Source of the DNA: Helicobacter_B zhangjianzhongii
GTDB lineage: Bacteria; Campylobacterota; Campylobacteria; Campylobacterales; Helicobacteraceae
Length of the DNA: 64,000 nt
Direction of reading: 5' to 3'
Assembly (NCBI RefSeq): GCF_030249855.1
Contig: NZ_JANURN010000003.1
Coordinates: 1-64,000, forward strand
The first letter of the stretch is position 1; each line of letters starts with the position of its first letter. Position numbers and translations under genes: made by a program. The notes beneath the pieces are model-generated. The model had not been told where the DNA came from and searched no databases. It saw nothing but the letters and a program-made list of their open reading frames with translations. Positions 32,262 to 41,666 of the stretch are shown here, piece after piece.

Positions 32262-33005
32262 ATGCAAAGCACACCATCAAAGGTTTATTTTTTCTCTACC
32301 TGTATTGGTGCAGCAGCGTGCGCAGATACTTGTATCAACGCCATTAAGCTTCTGCAAAAAGAGGGGCTAGAAGTCATCGTCAAAAAGGATCAAACCTGCT
32401 GCGGACAGCCTAGCTACAACTCTGGCTACTATGATGAGACAAGGCAGGTGGCACTACACAATATGCGGCTTTTTAGTCAAGACTATCCTATCGTGCTAAT
32501 CAGTGGCTCTTGCACGGGAATGTTTCGCATTGATTATGAAGAGCTTTTTAAAGACACAGAGCATTATGAAGAAGCCAAAGCATTTAGCGCGCGCGTATAT
32601 GAGCTTAGTGAATATCTTAGCGAAGTGCTGCAAGTGCGCTATGAAGACAAAGGCTCGCCTGTGCGTATCACTTGGCATAGCAACTGCCACGCCTTGCGCG
32701 CAGCCAAATGTATCCCGGCGGCAAAATCCCTGCTAAAAAGCCTAAAAAATGTCGAGCTAGTGGAGCTAGAGAGAGAAGAAGAATGCTGTGGCTTTGGCGG
32801 GACATTTAGTGTAAAAGAGCCGGAAGTCTCTGCAGCTATGGTAAGCCAAAAGATCGCTGATATACAAGCGCGCCAAGTGGATTATCTCATCGCCGGCGAT
32901 GCTGGCTGTGCGCTTAATATCACAGGGGCTATGCAAAAGCAAGGCGTCAATATTGACTATATGCATTTGTATGATTTTTTAGCACGCCGTATCGGCATAG
33001 CGTGA
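32262..33005 (+). CDS. lutA: L-lactate oxidation iron-sulfur protein LutA
   Basis: 247 residues. Two CCG domains: QTCCGQPSYNSGYYDE and EEECCGFGGTFSVKEPE, each binding part of a cluster or heterodisulfide-type centre, and an N-terminal VYFFSTCIGAAACAD. LutA, LutB and LutC together oxidise L-lactate to pyruvate. First of three contiguous genes. Confidence 0.92.
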   Translation: MQSTPSKVYFFSTCIGAAACADTCINAIKLLQKEGLEVIVKKDQTCCGQPSYNSGYYDETRQVALHNMRLFSQDYPIVLISGSCTGMFRIDYEELFKDTEHYEEAKAFSARVYELSEYLSEVLQVRYEDKGSPVRITWHSNCHALRAAKCIPAAKSLLKSLKNVELVELEREEECCGFGGTFSVKEPEVSAAMVSQKIADIQARQVDYLIAGDAGCALNITGAMQKQGVNIDYMHLYDFLARRIGIA

Positions 33006-33018
33006 AAAAGGGGAGAAA

Positions 33019-34464
33019 ATGAGCCACAACAACACCATTAAGGCACAATTCCACACCGCCATCAATGAAGGACTAGAGAATAAGCAGCTACGCACAAACC
33101 TACTCTCTGCTATGGACACCTTGCGAGCTAATCGCAAAAAGCTGCTTACCACACGCTTTATCCATTGGGAAAGTTTAAGAGAAAAAGGCAAGGAGCTAAA
33201 GCAAAACGCCCTATCCCGGCTAGATTCTGTGCTAGAAGAGTTTGAAAGCAATGCCACAAAAAATGGTATGAAAGTGCATTGGGCGCGAGATGGGCAAGAG
33301 GCAAATGAAATCATCTATAATCTTATGCAAGAAAAGGGTGTGAAAAAGATCCTTAAAGGCAAGTCTATGGCAAGTGAAGAAATCCACTTAAACCACTTCC
33401 TAGAATCTAAAGGCTTGCAAGCGATTGAGACGGATTTAGGCGAGGTGATTTTGCAGCTACTTGGTGAGAGCCCTGTGCATATCGTAGTCCCTGCTATCCA
33501 CAAAAACCGCTATGAAATCGGCGAGCTTTTTCACAAAAAGCTAAACGCCCCGCTAGAGAGCGAGCCGGAAAAACTTAATGGCATTGCCAGAAGCTATATG
33601 CGCAATGAGTTTGAGACTTTTACAATGGGGCTTAGTGGGGTGAATTTTGCTATCGCAGAAGAAGGCGCGATCTGGCTTATAGAAAATGAAGGCAATGGTA
33701 GAATGAGCACCACCGCACCAGATATACATATCGCAATTTGCGGGATTGAAAAGGTGGTCAAAAGCTTTGAAGAAGCGGCGATCCTTGATACTATGCTAGC
33801 TCCTTCTGCGGTGGGAAGCGTGATCACTTGCTACAACAACATCATCACCTCTCCGCGCAAAAATGGCGAGAAAGATGGACCAAAAGAAGTGCATATTATC
33901 CTGCTTGATAACAATCGCTCTAATATGCTAAAAGACTCTCACTACTACCGCGCGATGAGCTGTATCCGCTGCGGCAGCTGCCTAAATCACTGCCCAGTGT
34001 ATGATAAAATCGGCGGACACGCGTATCTAAGCACCTATCCCGGACCTATTGGCGAAGTCATCACACCTCAGCTCTTTGGGCTAAACACCTGCTCTCCTAT
34101 GCTTGATCTCTGCTCACTTTGTGGGCGTTGCACAGAAGTGTGCCCTGTGAAAATCCCGTTAGCCGAGCTTATACGAGATTTGCGTAGCGAGCGCGTGGGA
34201 CAAGGGCGTAAAAATATCATCGGCAATGATGGCAGCACGCAAAGCAGTGTAGAGCAGTCTCAAATGCGCACATTTGCTAGCCTTGCTACCAATCCTAGTA
34301 AATGGCGATTGGCTATGGCTATGGCGAAGTTTGCGCCACTGCTCGCGCCTTTTGCGAGATTTTTGCCTTTGCTAAAGCATTGGACCAAATACCGCAGCTT
34401 CCCCACAATCAACGCAGGCTTCCATAAAAAAGTCGCAAACTTGCAAGGAGTGATCTATGAGTAG
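33019..34464 (+). CDS. lutB: L-lactate oxidation iron-sulfur protein LutB
   Basis: 481 residues. DUF162/LUD domain in the N-terminal half (GKSMASEEIHLNHFLESKG, LSGVNFAIAEEGAIWLIENEGN), then two ferredoxin-like motifs CIRCGSCLNHCPVY and CSLCGRCTEVCPVKIPLAEL, and a C-terminal helical region. It links lactate oxidation to the electron-transport chain. The stop overlaps lutC by eight bases. Confidence 0.93.
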   Translation: MSHNNTIKAQFHTAINEGLENKQLRTNLLSAMDTLRANRKKLLTTRFIHWESLREKGKELKQNALSRLDSVLEEFESNATKNGMKVHWARDGQEANEIIYNLMQEKGVKKILKGKSMASEEIHLNHFLESKGLQAIETDLGEVILQLLGESPVHIVVPAIHKNRYEIGELFHKKLNAPLESEPEKLNGIARSYMRNEFETFTMGLSGVNFAIAEEGAIWLIENEGNGRMSTTAPDIHIAICGIEKVVKSFEEAAILDTMLAPSAVGSVITCYNNIITSPRKNGEKDGPKEVHIILLDNNRSNMLKDSHYYRAMSCIRCGSCLNHCPVYDKIGGHAYLSTYPGPIGEVITPQLFGLNTCSPMLDLCSLCGRCTEVCPVKIPLAELIRDLRSERVGQGRKNIIGNDGSTQSSVEQSQMRTFASLATNPSKWRLAMAMAKFAPLLAPFARFLPLLKHWTKYRSFPTINAGFHKKVANLQGVIYE

Positions 34465-35170
34465 TGCAAAAGAAGCGATTCTAGCGCGTGTGAGAGAATC
34501 TATCGCGCATAATCACACTATCCCAGCCTTTAGCGTGCGTTTTGGCAATGCGCTAAAGCTTGAAGAGCCAAGCACCCTAGAATCCAAAAAAGTGGATTCT
34601 AGTAGCAATCTTGTAGAAAATTTCATCACCAATCATACTAATAACAAAGCTATTGTCGTGCAAGCCACACAAGACACGCTTATAAGTGCAGTGCAAGACA
34701 TCTTGCAGCAAGAAATAGCCCAAGGCGCGATCGCCCAAGGAGAAAAGCTTCTCTATAATCCAGACATCGCACTTGATGCACAGAGCTTGCAAAATATCAC
34801 GCCTATCCCCTACACGCAAAGTGTCGATAGTATGCGTGCAGAGCTTTTTCATATCCCTGTTTCTATCGTGCAAGCGCGTTGCGGGGTGGCGGATCTTGGG
34901 ATTTTGGGGCTAAGCTCTAATGAAAATGCCCCTAGACTCTCTTCACTTATTACAAATATTTGCATTTATCTTTTGCCAAAGGCTGCTATCGTGCGTAATA
35001 TTTTCAATGGTATAGAAGCTATCAAAAAATATGAAAAAGATCGCAGTGGCTCTAGTGTCCTGCCAAGTAATATCATCTTTGTCGCAGGACCAAGCCGCAC
35101 AGCAGATATTGAGCTGCAAACGGTTTTTGGCGTGCATGGACCTAGGAAAACTTATGCTGTGCTTTACTGA
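34457..35170 (+). CDS. lutC: Lactate utilisation protein LutC
   Basis: 237 residues of the LUD family. C-terminal signature: VQARCGVADLGILGLSS, then IFVAGPSRTADIELQTVFGVHGPRK. Within the N-terminal half LESKKVDSSSN comes from the core repeat. Third gene of lutABC. Confidence 0.9.
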   Translation: MSSAKEAILARVRESIAHNHTIPAFSVRFGNALKLEEPSTLESKKVDSSSNLVENFITNHTNNKAIVVQATQDTLISAVQDILQQEIAQGAIAQGEKLLYNPDIALDAQSLQNITPIPYTQSVDSMRAELFHIPVSIVQARCGVADLGILGLSSNENAPRLSSLITNICIYLLPKAAIVRNIFNGIEAIKKYEKDRSGSSVLPSNIIFVAGPSRTADIELQTVFGVHGPRKTYAVLY

Positions 35171-35208
35171 TAGCAAGTAGAGTGCAGTTTATATTTTTAA
35201 GGATTATT

Positions 35209-36366
35209 ATGGAAGATACCCCAGAATTTGCGCAGATGAATGGCTTTTTATTTCCATTTCTTGGCTCGCTGCTCTTTGTGGCGATCCATATTGTCATCTA
35301 CTTTTTGCTCGTGCGCCATATCTCTAGCCGTAGCTATGTGCGCAGATTGTATAGCGCGATTTTGTGGATCAATCTTGGCTGGAGCATAGCATATATGTTT
35401 ATGCGCTATACCGATACGCCTAAATGGCTTTTTATGCTCGCTTCTATATCGGTGGGCGTGGCGTTTTCATTTTTGATAGCAGCCCTTATCGCAGGGGCGA
35501 TCAATGGCGCACTTATACTTATCCGCCATCATCACCTAGCCCCGAGAATCAAACGCTACATTCTAGCACTTTGCTGTGTGTATAGTCTCTATGCGGTGTA
35601 TCACGGACTAGAAGATCCCAAAGTAGAAAAGCTCTCTATGGAGCTAGACAAGCTCTCTGCCCCGCTAAAGATCGTGCAGCTAAGTGATGTGCATATCGGC
35701 GGTCTTATGGACGAAGAGCGCGTGGCAAAAATCGTGTTTCTAGTCAATCAAACAGAGCCTGATCTCATCGCCATAACAGGCGATCTAGTCGATACAAGCC
35801 TAGCTAATGCAGAATCTAGTCTCGCGCTGCTAAAGGCACTTCGCGCGAAATACGGCGTGTATTATGTCTTGGGCAATCACGAGTATATCCACGATGTGCA
35901 AGATATGCTAGAGTATCTGCCATCTCTTGGTATCCGCGTCTTGCTCAATGAAAATCTCCCTATCGGCACACCACCACTCATCAATCTCGCTGGAAGCGCG
36001 GATCTTATGGGCGATCGATTGGGATTTTTGCGCCCAGATTTTGAAAAAACCTTCGCCAATCTCAACCCTGCTCTCCCCACAATCCTCCTAACCCACCAGC
36101 CAAAAGTCATCAATATCCTGCCAGAATCCCTGCTTGCTAAAGCCGATTTGCTACTTACAGGGCATACGCACGGCGGGCAGATTTTCCCCATCTCACTAGC
36201 AGTGCTTTTGCAGCAGCCCTATCTCAAAGGACTCCACCAAACAAAAACCGGCGGCTATGTCTATGTGAGCCAAGGGACAGGATTCTGGGGACCGCCTATG
36301 CGCACACTAAGTGATAGTGAGATCACACTCTTTGAGCTTTTGCCACCGCAAAATCCCAGCCAATAA
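35209..36366 (+). CDS. Membrane metallophosphoesterase
   Basis: 385 residues from ATG 35209 (RBS AAGGAT). Four to five N-terminal membrane helices, then a calcineurin-like phosphoesterase domain: VQLSDVHIGGLMDE, AITGDLVDTS, VLGNHEYIHD, LLTHQPKVI, LLLTGHTHGGQIFP. These supply the two-metal site. The relatives are YkuE/LpxH-like enzymes acting on lipids or cell-envelope phosphoesters; the substrate here is unknown. Confidence 0.85.
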   Translation: MEDTPEFAQMNGFLFPFLGSLLFVAIHIVIYFLLVRHISSRSYVRRLYSAILWINLGWSIAYMFMRYTDTPKWLFMLASISVGVAFSFLIAALIAGAINGALILIRHHHLAPRIKRYILALCCVYSLYAVYHGLEDPKVEKLSMELDKLSAPLKIVQLSDVHIGGLMDEERVAKIVFLVNQTEPDLIAITGDLVDTSLANAESSLALLKALRAKYGVYYVLGNHEYIHDVQDMLEYLPSLGIRVLLNENLPIGTPPLINLAGSADLMGDRLGFLRPDFEKTFANLNPALPTILLTHQPKVINILPESLLAKADLLLTGHTHGGQIFPISLAVLLQQPYLKGLHQTKTGGYVYVSQGTGFWGPPMRTLSDSEITLFELLPPQNPSQ

Positions 36367-36437
36367 GCCCCCATTTTGCTACATCTAGCTTGGGCTTTTA
36401 GCAAGGATTTTAAACACAATTACCTTTTTTATTTAGC

Positions 36438-36443
36438 TATAAT
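36438..36443 (+). promoter_or_regulatory. -10 box for bamA
   Basis: TATAAT with upstream TTTAGC, 32 bases before the TTG start of bamA, in a 108-base AT-rich gap after the phosphoesterase gene. Confidence 0.55.
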
Positions 36444-36474
36444 ACGCGTTTATTTATTTTCTTAAGGGTTTTTA

Positions 36475-38931
36475 TTGAAACGACTATTAGCGAGCGTTTT
36501 TGTCTGCGCTTTTATCATTACAAGTGCATTTAGTGCCAAAATTACAGCTATACAATACCAAGGCTTGCAATCGCTCTCCACTATGCTTGCCACTGAAATC
36601 GCCAAAGTCAAAGTAGGCGATGAGCTAGAATCTAAAGCCATAGATTCTGCGGTGCTAGCATTCTACAATCAAGGGTATTTCAAAGATGTGTATGCGAGCT
36701 TTGATAAGGGTGTGCTGACCTTTCACTTTGTAGAAAAGCCGCGTGTGGCAAGCATTGAGATCAAGGGCTATGGTAGCGAGCAAGAGAAGCAAACACTCAC
36801 CACGCAAATGGGGATCAAAAAGGGCGAGACTTTTGATGATCAAAAAATCGCGCGTGCCAAAGAAGTGCTAAAAAGCGTGCTGGAATACCAAGGCTACTAT
36901 GGCTCAATCGTGCAAGAAGAGCTAAAAAAGGCAGATAACGCCGATGCGTATGCGATCATCTTTAATGTCAATCGTGGGGATAATATTCTCATTAGAAAAG
37001 CGCATTATGAAGGGCGCAAGAAGCTTAAGACCAACAAGCTAGAATCCTTAAGCGCAAACAAAGAGCGCGACTTTATGGGCTGGATGTGGGGGCTAAATGA
37101 TGGCAAGCTACGACTCCAAGAGCTAGAATACGATAGCCTTAGAATCCAAGATATCTATATGCGCAATGGATTCTTAGATGCCAATGTCTCCGCACCATTT
37201 CTTACGACCAATTTCAATAATCTCTCCGCCCAGCTTTATTACAAAATCAATGAAGGCGTGCAATACCGCGTGAGTGATATAGAAATTAACCTTGATAATG
37301 ATGTAGTCCCCATTGCCACCTTGCTAAAAGCCCTTAATGTTAAGAAAAAAGAGGTGTTTAATATCGAAGATTTACGCACAGATGCGCAAGTGCTAAAACG
37401 CCTTATCGCTGATAAAGGCTATGCTTTCGCCCAAGTGCGCCCAGATTTAGATAAAGATGAGCAAAATGCGCTAGTGAAGGTCATCTACCATATTGAGACA
37501 GGCTCTAAAGTGCGTATAGGCGATGTGCTAATCTCTGGCAACACACGCACAGGCGATAGAATCATACGGCGCGAGATTCTCCTAGCCCCCGGTGATGAAT
37601 ACAGCCTAAGCAAAATCACAGAATCCCAAAACGCTCTCCAGCGACTAGGCTTTTTTGATAGTGTCAAAATCGATGAAAAGCGCGTAAGTGAAGATTCTAT
37701 GGATCTGCTCATAAGTGTGACAGAGGGGCGCACCGGGCAGCTGCAGTTTGGGCTAGGCTATGGGAGCTATGGCGGGCTTATGATCAATGGCTCTGTATCA
37801 GAGCGCAATCTCTTTGGCACAGGGCAGAGTGGGAGTATCTATGCCAATATCTCCACAGGGACAGGGCAGAGCTATAACTTCAACTACTATGGACAGACAC
37901 GCAAGTATAATGGGCGACAATTCTCTGGGAATATCACGCTCTCAAATCCGCGTATTTTTGACTCGAAATTCTCCGCCTCTAGCAGTATCTATGGAAACTA
38001 CTATATCAACTACATCTATATCGAGCAAAGCGGTGGATTTAGCCTAAATCTTGGGCGATTATTAACGCCAACTTTGCGCGTAAGCTTGGGCTATGATATT
38101 AACATCGTAAAGACCTATGATTTTACAAGCAATCTCTATGAGCAGTTTTACTCATCAAAAAATCAAATTTTCACTGATAAGGTTGCTCGCCCTGATTGCA
38201 AGCCTAGCGATAAAGATGATTGTATGACAGAAGTGCATAGGCACGGCTTGTGGAATGAAGACAACCACCTGCCCATCACTTCATCACTCACGCCTACGAT
38301 CAATTTTGACAATACTGATGACTACTACTTCCCCAAAAATGGCGTGATCGCCTCTACTTACGCGCAGTTTGCTGGGCTTGGAGGCACGGTGCGCAATGTC
38401 AAAGTCTATGCCAAGCTTGGGCTCTACTATCACCTGCGCTCGCTTCTTGGGATTGATTTGATCGCGCGTTATAAAGCGCAAGGCGGCTATATCTTCCGCT
38501 TTGATAGAGAGGACTTCTTGCCCTTAAATAGCACCTTTTATCTCGGTGGTGTTACTACAATCCGTGGATTCCGCGCTGGCTCGATCACTCCGCGCAATAT
38601 CGATGGGCTATGGGTAGGAGGCGATGGTATGTTTGCTAACTCGCTTGAGCTAAGTTATGGGATTTTAGAAGCAGCCAAAATGCGCTTGGCTCTCTTTGTG
38701 GATTATGGGCTTTTGAGCTTTAAGACAGCAAATGGCGTGGCGGATTTTAAGGGCTATGGGGTATTGGGGTCTGGAAGCTATGGGCTGGAGTGGCGTGCAT
38801 CAGCTGGGCTAGCGATAGAGTGGATTTCTCCTATGGGTCCGCTTGTGATTGTCGTGCCAATCAAACGATTTAACCAAAAGGACGGAGACTATACCTCTAG
38901 CTTTGAGTTCTCTATGGGGACTAGATTCTAG
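36475..38931 (+). CDS. bamA: Outer-membrane protein assembly factor BamA
   Basis: 818 residues, TTG start behind AAGGG. Signal peptide KRLLASVFVCAFIITSAFSA, five POTRA domains (to about residue 420; e.g. VLISGNTRTGDRIIRREIL in the fifth) and a C-terminal 16-strand barrel beginning near residue 430 (QFGLGYGSYGGLMINGSVSERNLFGTGQ). The conserved barrel loop TTIRGFRAGS (VRGF-type) is present, and the protein ends in the aromatic residue needed for barrel insertion (FSMGTRF). BamA inserts barrel proteins such as the adhesin at the window start. Confidence 0.95.
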   Translation: MKRLLASVFVCAFIITSAFSAKITAIQYQGLQSLSTMLATEIAKVKVGDELESKAIDSAVLAFYNQGYFKDVYASFDKGVLTFHFVEKPRVASIEIKGYGSEQEKQTLTTQMGIKKGETFDDQKIARAKEVLKSVLEYQGYYGSIVQEELKKADNADAYAIIFNVNRGDNILIRKAHYEGRKKLKTNKLESLSANKERDFMGWMWGLNDGKLRLQELEYDSLRIQDIYMRNGFLDANVSAPFLTTNFNNLSAQLYYKINEGVQYRVSDIEINLDNDVVPIATLLKALNVKKKEVFNIEDLRTDAQVLKRLIADKGYAFAQVRPDLDKDEQNALVKVIYHIETGSKVRIGDVLISGNTRTGDRIIRREILLAPGDEYSLSKITESQNALQRLGFFDSVKIDEKRVSEDSMDLLISVTEGRTGQLQFGLGYGSYGGLMINGSVSERNLFGTGQSGSIYANISTGTGQSYNFNYYGQTRKYNGRQFSGNITLSNPRIFDSKFSASSSIYGNYYINYIYIEQSGGFSLNLGRLLTPTLRVSLGYDINIVKTYDFTSNLYEQFYSSKNQIFTDKVARPDCKPSDKDDCMTEVHRHGLWNEDNHLPITSSLTPTINFDNTDDYYFPKNGVIASTYAQFAGLGGTVRNVKVYAKLGLYYHLRSLLGIDLIARYKAQGGYIFRFDREDFLPLNSTFYLGGVTTIRGFRAGSITPRNIDGLWVGGDGMFANSLELSYGILEAAKMRLALFVDYGLLSFKTANGVADFKGYGVLGSGSYGLEWRASAGLAIEWISPMGPLVIVVPIKRFNQKDGDYTSSFEFSMGTRF

Positions 38932-38946
38932 CAGCAAGGAGTGATA

Positions 38947-40008
38947 ATGGCACAATCTTTACAAAAGCGTTATAGCGATACAGAGATAAAAGAGCTTTTA
39001 CAAAACGCATCGCTAAGAGAGCTGGGGGAAATGGCAAGTGCGAGAAAGCTTGCTTTGCACCCTGATAAACTCACGACCTTTATCGTTGATCGCAATATCA
39101 ACTACACCAATATCTGCTGGGTGGATTGCAAATTTTGCGCATTTAAGCGCAGGCTTGGTGAAGAGGGGCAGTATGTTTTGAGCTTTGAAGAGATTGATAC
39201 AAAGATAGAAGAGCTTCTAGCTATCGGTGGCACACAGATCCTCTTCCAAGGAGGCGTGCATCCAAAGCTTAAGATTGATTATTATGAAGAGCTTGTCTCA
39301 CATATCGCGCAGAAATACCCCCAAATCACCATACACGGCTTTTCTGCCATTGAGATAAACTACATCGCCAAAGTCTCTAGGCTCTCTATCCCAGAGGTTT
39401 TAGCGCGCCTTAAAGCCGCTGGACTTAGCTCGATCCCGGGGGCTGGGGCGGAGATTTTAAGCGATAGGGTGCGTGATATTATCGCGCCTAAAAAGTTGGA
39501 TTCTAGTGAGTGGATAGAGGTGCATAGACAAGCTCATAAGCTAGGCATTAAATCCACTGCTACGATGATGTTTGGCAGTGTGGATAATGATGATGACATC
39601 ATCGAGCATTGGCGCAGGGTGCGAGAGCTGCAAGATGAGACAGGAGGGTTTCGCGCCTTTATCTTATGGAGCTTTCAGCCAGATAATACCCCCTTGCAAC
39701 AAGAGCTTCCAGAGCTGAAAAAAGCAACCTCTAATCGCTACTTGCGCTTGCTTGCTTGCTCTAGACTCTACCTAGATAATATCGCTAATATCCAAAGCAG
39801 CTGGGTAACGCAAGGCAGCCATATCGGGCAGCTAGCTTTGCTCTTTGGGGCAAATGATCTAGGCAGCACAATGATGGAAGAAAATGTCGTAGCCGCCGCA
39901 GGTGCGCGCAATGCGATGAACCAAGAGGAGATGATAGCCCTTATCAAAGACATAGGCGAGCTACCGGCTAAACGCAACACAGCCTATGAGATTTTGGAGC
40001 GATTTTGA
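38947..40008 (+). CDS. mqnC: Dehypoxanthine futalosine cyclase MqnC
   Basis: 353 residues. Radical-SAM enzyme of the futalosine route to menaquinone, the only quinone route in Helicobacter. Cluster motif NINYTNICWVDCKFCAF (CxxxCxxC), then GGTQILFQGGVHP, SAIEINYIAK, IPGAGAEIL, and MEENVVAAAGARN. ATG 38947 follows AAGGAG and is preferred over a GTG six bases earlier. One KKLDSSE comes from a variant core repeat. Confidence 0.93.
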   Translation: MAQSLQKRYSDTEIKELLQNASLRELGEMASARKLALHPDKLTTFIVDRNINYTNICWVDCKFCAFKRRLGEEGQYVLSFEEIDTKIEELLAIGGTQILFQGGVHPKLKIDYYEELVSHIAQKYPQITIHGFSAIEINYIAKVSRLSIPEVLARLKAAGLSSIPGAGAEILSDRVRDIIAPKKLDSSEWIEVHRQAHKLGIKSTATMMFGSVDNDDDIIEHWRRVRELQDETGGFRAFILWSFQPDNTPLQQELPELKKATSNRYLRLLACSRLYLDNIANIQSSWVTQGSHIGQLALLFGANDLGSTMMEENVVAAAGARNAMNQEEMIALIKDIGELPAKRNTAYEILERF

Positions 40009-41342
40009 TTAGTTTGGTGAGATTGGCTATTGGCATTATTGGTATTTCAAGCTTGCTATTAGGAGTTAGTATGAGTAAAGAAGCTACGCTTACGCACGCT
40101 AGCATACAAGGCGTGCAAATCCCTGTCATCTACGAGCATTCCGCGCTGATCCCAGCGGGCATTGTGCGCTTGGTGTTTCAAGGTGGTGGGAAGCTCCAAG
40201 ATGGAGAGCTTATAGGCAGAGGCGCGGTGATAGAAGAGCTATTAGAAAAGGGGAGCAAAAAGCGCGGGAATCTAGGCTTTGCCAAAGCATTAGAGCAGCG
40301 AGCGATCACGCTTAGTGTATCAAGCGGTATGCAGACTTTAAGCTTTAGCCTAAACTTTTTGCAAGATGACAAAGAGCAGGCGATAAGCTTGCTTGGCGAG
40401 CTACTCCTAGACCCAAACCTAAGCGACACAGAGCTACAAAAGGTAAAAACAGCCATCACAGCCCAAATCCTAGCCAATCAAAACGACTACGATTACCTAG
40501 CCAAACGCTTGCTAAATCGCGTGCTTTTTGATGGCACGCCCCTAGCTCACCCAAAGCTAGGCACGCAAAAGTCCATCGCTAAAATCCGCTTGCAAGATGT
40601 GCAAAAAGCCCTAGAATCCACCTTGACACTACAAAGGCTTATCATTATCCTAGGAGGCGATATAGACAAAGAAGCCACTCTAGCCCTGCTTGAGCCAATT
40701 TTATCCAAGCTCCCGCAAGGCACGCCATATACAAAGCCTAGCTTTAGCGTGCGCAAAGAGCCCGCCACACAGACTCAATACGCCCCCACACAGCAAGCCT
40801 ACATCTACTTTGGCGCACCGCTGCATTTAGAAGATTTAGAGCGCGAATCCCACCTAGCAAAAGTCGCTAGCTTTATCCTAGGCTCTGGGGGCTTTGGCTC
40901 TAGGATTTTAGAAGAAGTGCGTGTGAAAAGAGGGCTAGCATATAGTGCATATATCCACTACAATATCAACCCACGCCTCCCCTATATGAGCGGATATTTG
41001 CAGACAAAAGTGGATTCTAGCGATGAGGCATTAGAGGTGGTGAGAAAAACGATCGCAGAGTTTGTGGCAAAGGGCGTGAGCGCAGAAGAGCTGCAAGCGG
41101 CAAAGAGATTTATCCTAGGGAGTGAGCCACTGCGCAATGAGAGTCTATCGCAGCGGCTGGGGCGGGCGTTTGATGAATTTTATGCGGATAAGGGCATAGG
41201 CTTTAGCAAAAAAGAGCTAGAGAAAATCGCTAGCCTTGATCTCCCCACGCTTAATGCCTATATCGCCAAGCACACAGAGATACAGAATCTAAGCGTGGCG
41301 ATAGTAACAGCAAAAGAGAAGAAGCAAAAAAGTGGATTCTAG
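40005..41342 (+). CDS. M16-family peptidase homologue lacking the zinc motif
   Basis: 445 residues. TTG 40005 overlaps the mqnC stop and gives a signal-like N-terminus (LVRLAIGIIGISSLLLGVSM); ATG 40071, with its own AGGAG, would remove it. M16 fold: RLVFQGGGKLQDGE, LSGDAL-type repeats, ILGSGGFGSRILEEVRVKRGLAYSAYI in the second half. The catalytic HxxEH is replaced by GAVIEELL, so this is probably the non-catalytic partner or a pseudopeptidase, as in some heterodimeric M16 proteins. Contains LESTL and KVDSSDE repeat motifs; its last codons are a core repeat. Confidence 0.8.
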   Translation: MISLVRLAIGIIGISSLLLGVSMSKEATLTHASIQGVQIPVIYEHSALIPAGIVRLVFQGGGKLQDGELIGRGAVIEELLEKGSKKRGNLGFAKALEQRAITLSVSSGMQTLSFSLNFLQDDKEQAISLLGELLLDPNLSDTELQKVKTAITAQILANQNDYDYLAKRLLNRVLFDGTPLAHPKLGTQKSIAKIRLQDVQKALESTLTLQRLIIILGGDIDKEATLALLEPILSKLPQGTPYTKPSFSVRKEPATQTQYAPTQQAYIYFGAPLHLEDLERESHLAKVASFILGSGGFGSRILEEVRVKRGLAYSAYIHYNINPRLPYMSGYLQTKVDSSDEALEVVRKTIAEFVAKGVSAEELQAAKRFILGSEPLRNESLSQRLGRAFDEFYADKGIGFSKKELEKIASLDLPTLNAYIAKHTEIQNLSVAIVTAKEKKQKSGF

Positions 41343-41660
41343 GGAAAATGTGGATTGCCACGCGGTGCAAGCACCGCTCGCAATGACAGAAAAAAACGCC
41401 GCAAGTAAAAAAGTGGATTCTAGGTTTTTGACAACAACACCAAAATTTGAACGAGCCGCAGACTCACAAACGCTACAAGCGGAAGGATTTTGCGATGATT
41501 TTCTAAAGAAACCTGCTTCGGCTTTGCCTTGCACCGCTGCCGCTGGTTTTGGTGGCTTTCAAGGCGGGGGCGAAGGGATTTACCTAAGCGGTAATGAGCA
41601 AGCCCCCGCCGCAGAATCCGCCAAAAGCGCGCAAAAGCCAACGCCAAAACCAAAAAAGGA
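41343..41660 (+). repeat. Repeat mosaic between the M16 gene and gatB
   Basis: A palindrome with stem GCGGTGC/GCACCGC (41362-41377), core 15-mers, and a long mosaic with perfect arms GGCGGGGGC (41563-41571) and GCCCCCGCC (41602-41610). A 113-codon open frame through it consists only of repeat translation. No other gene is seen. Confidence 0.8.
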
Positions 41661-41666
41661 GAAACT

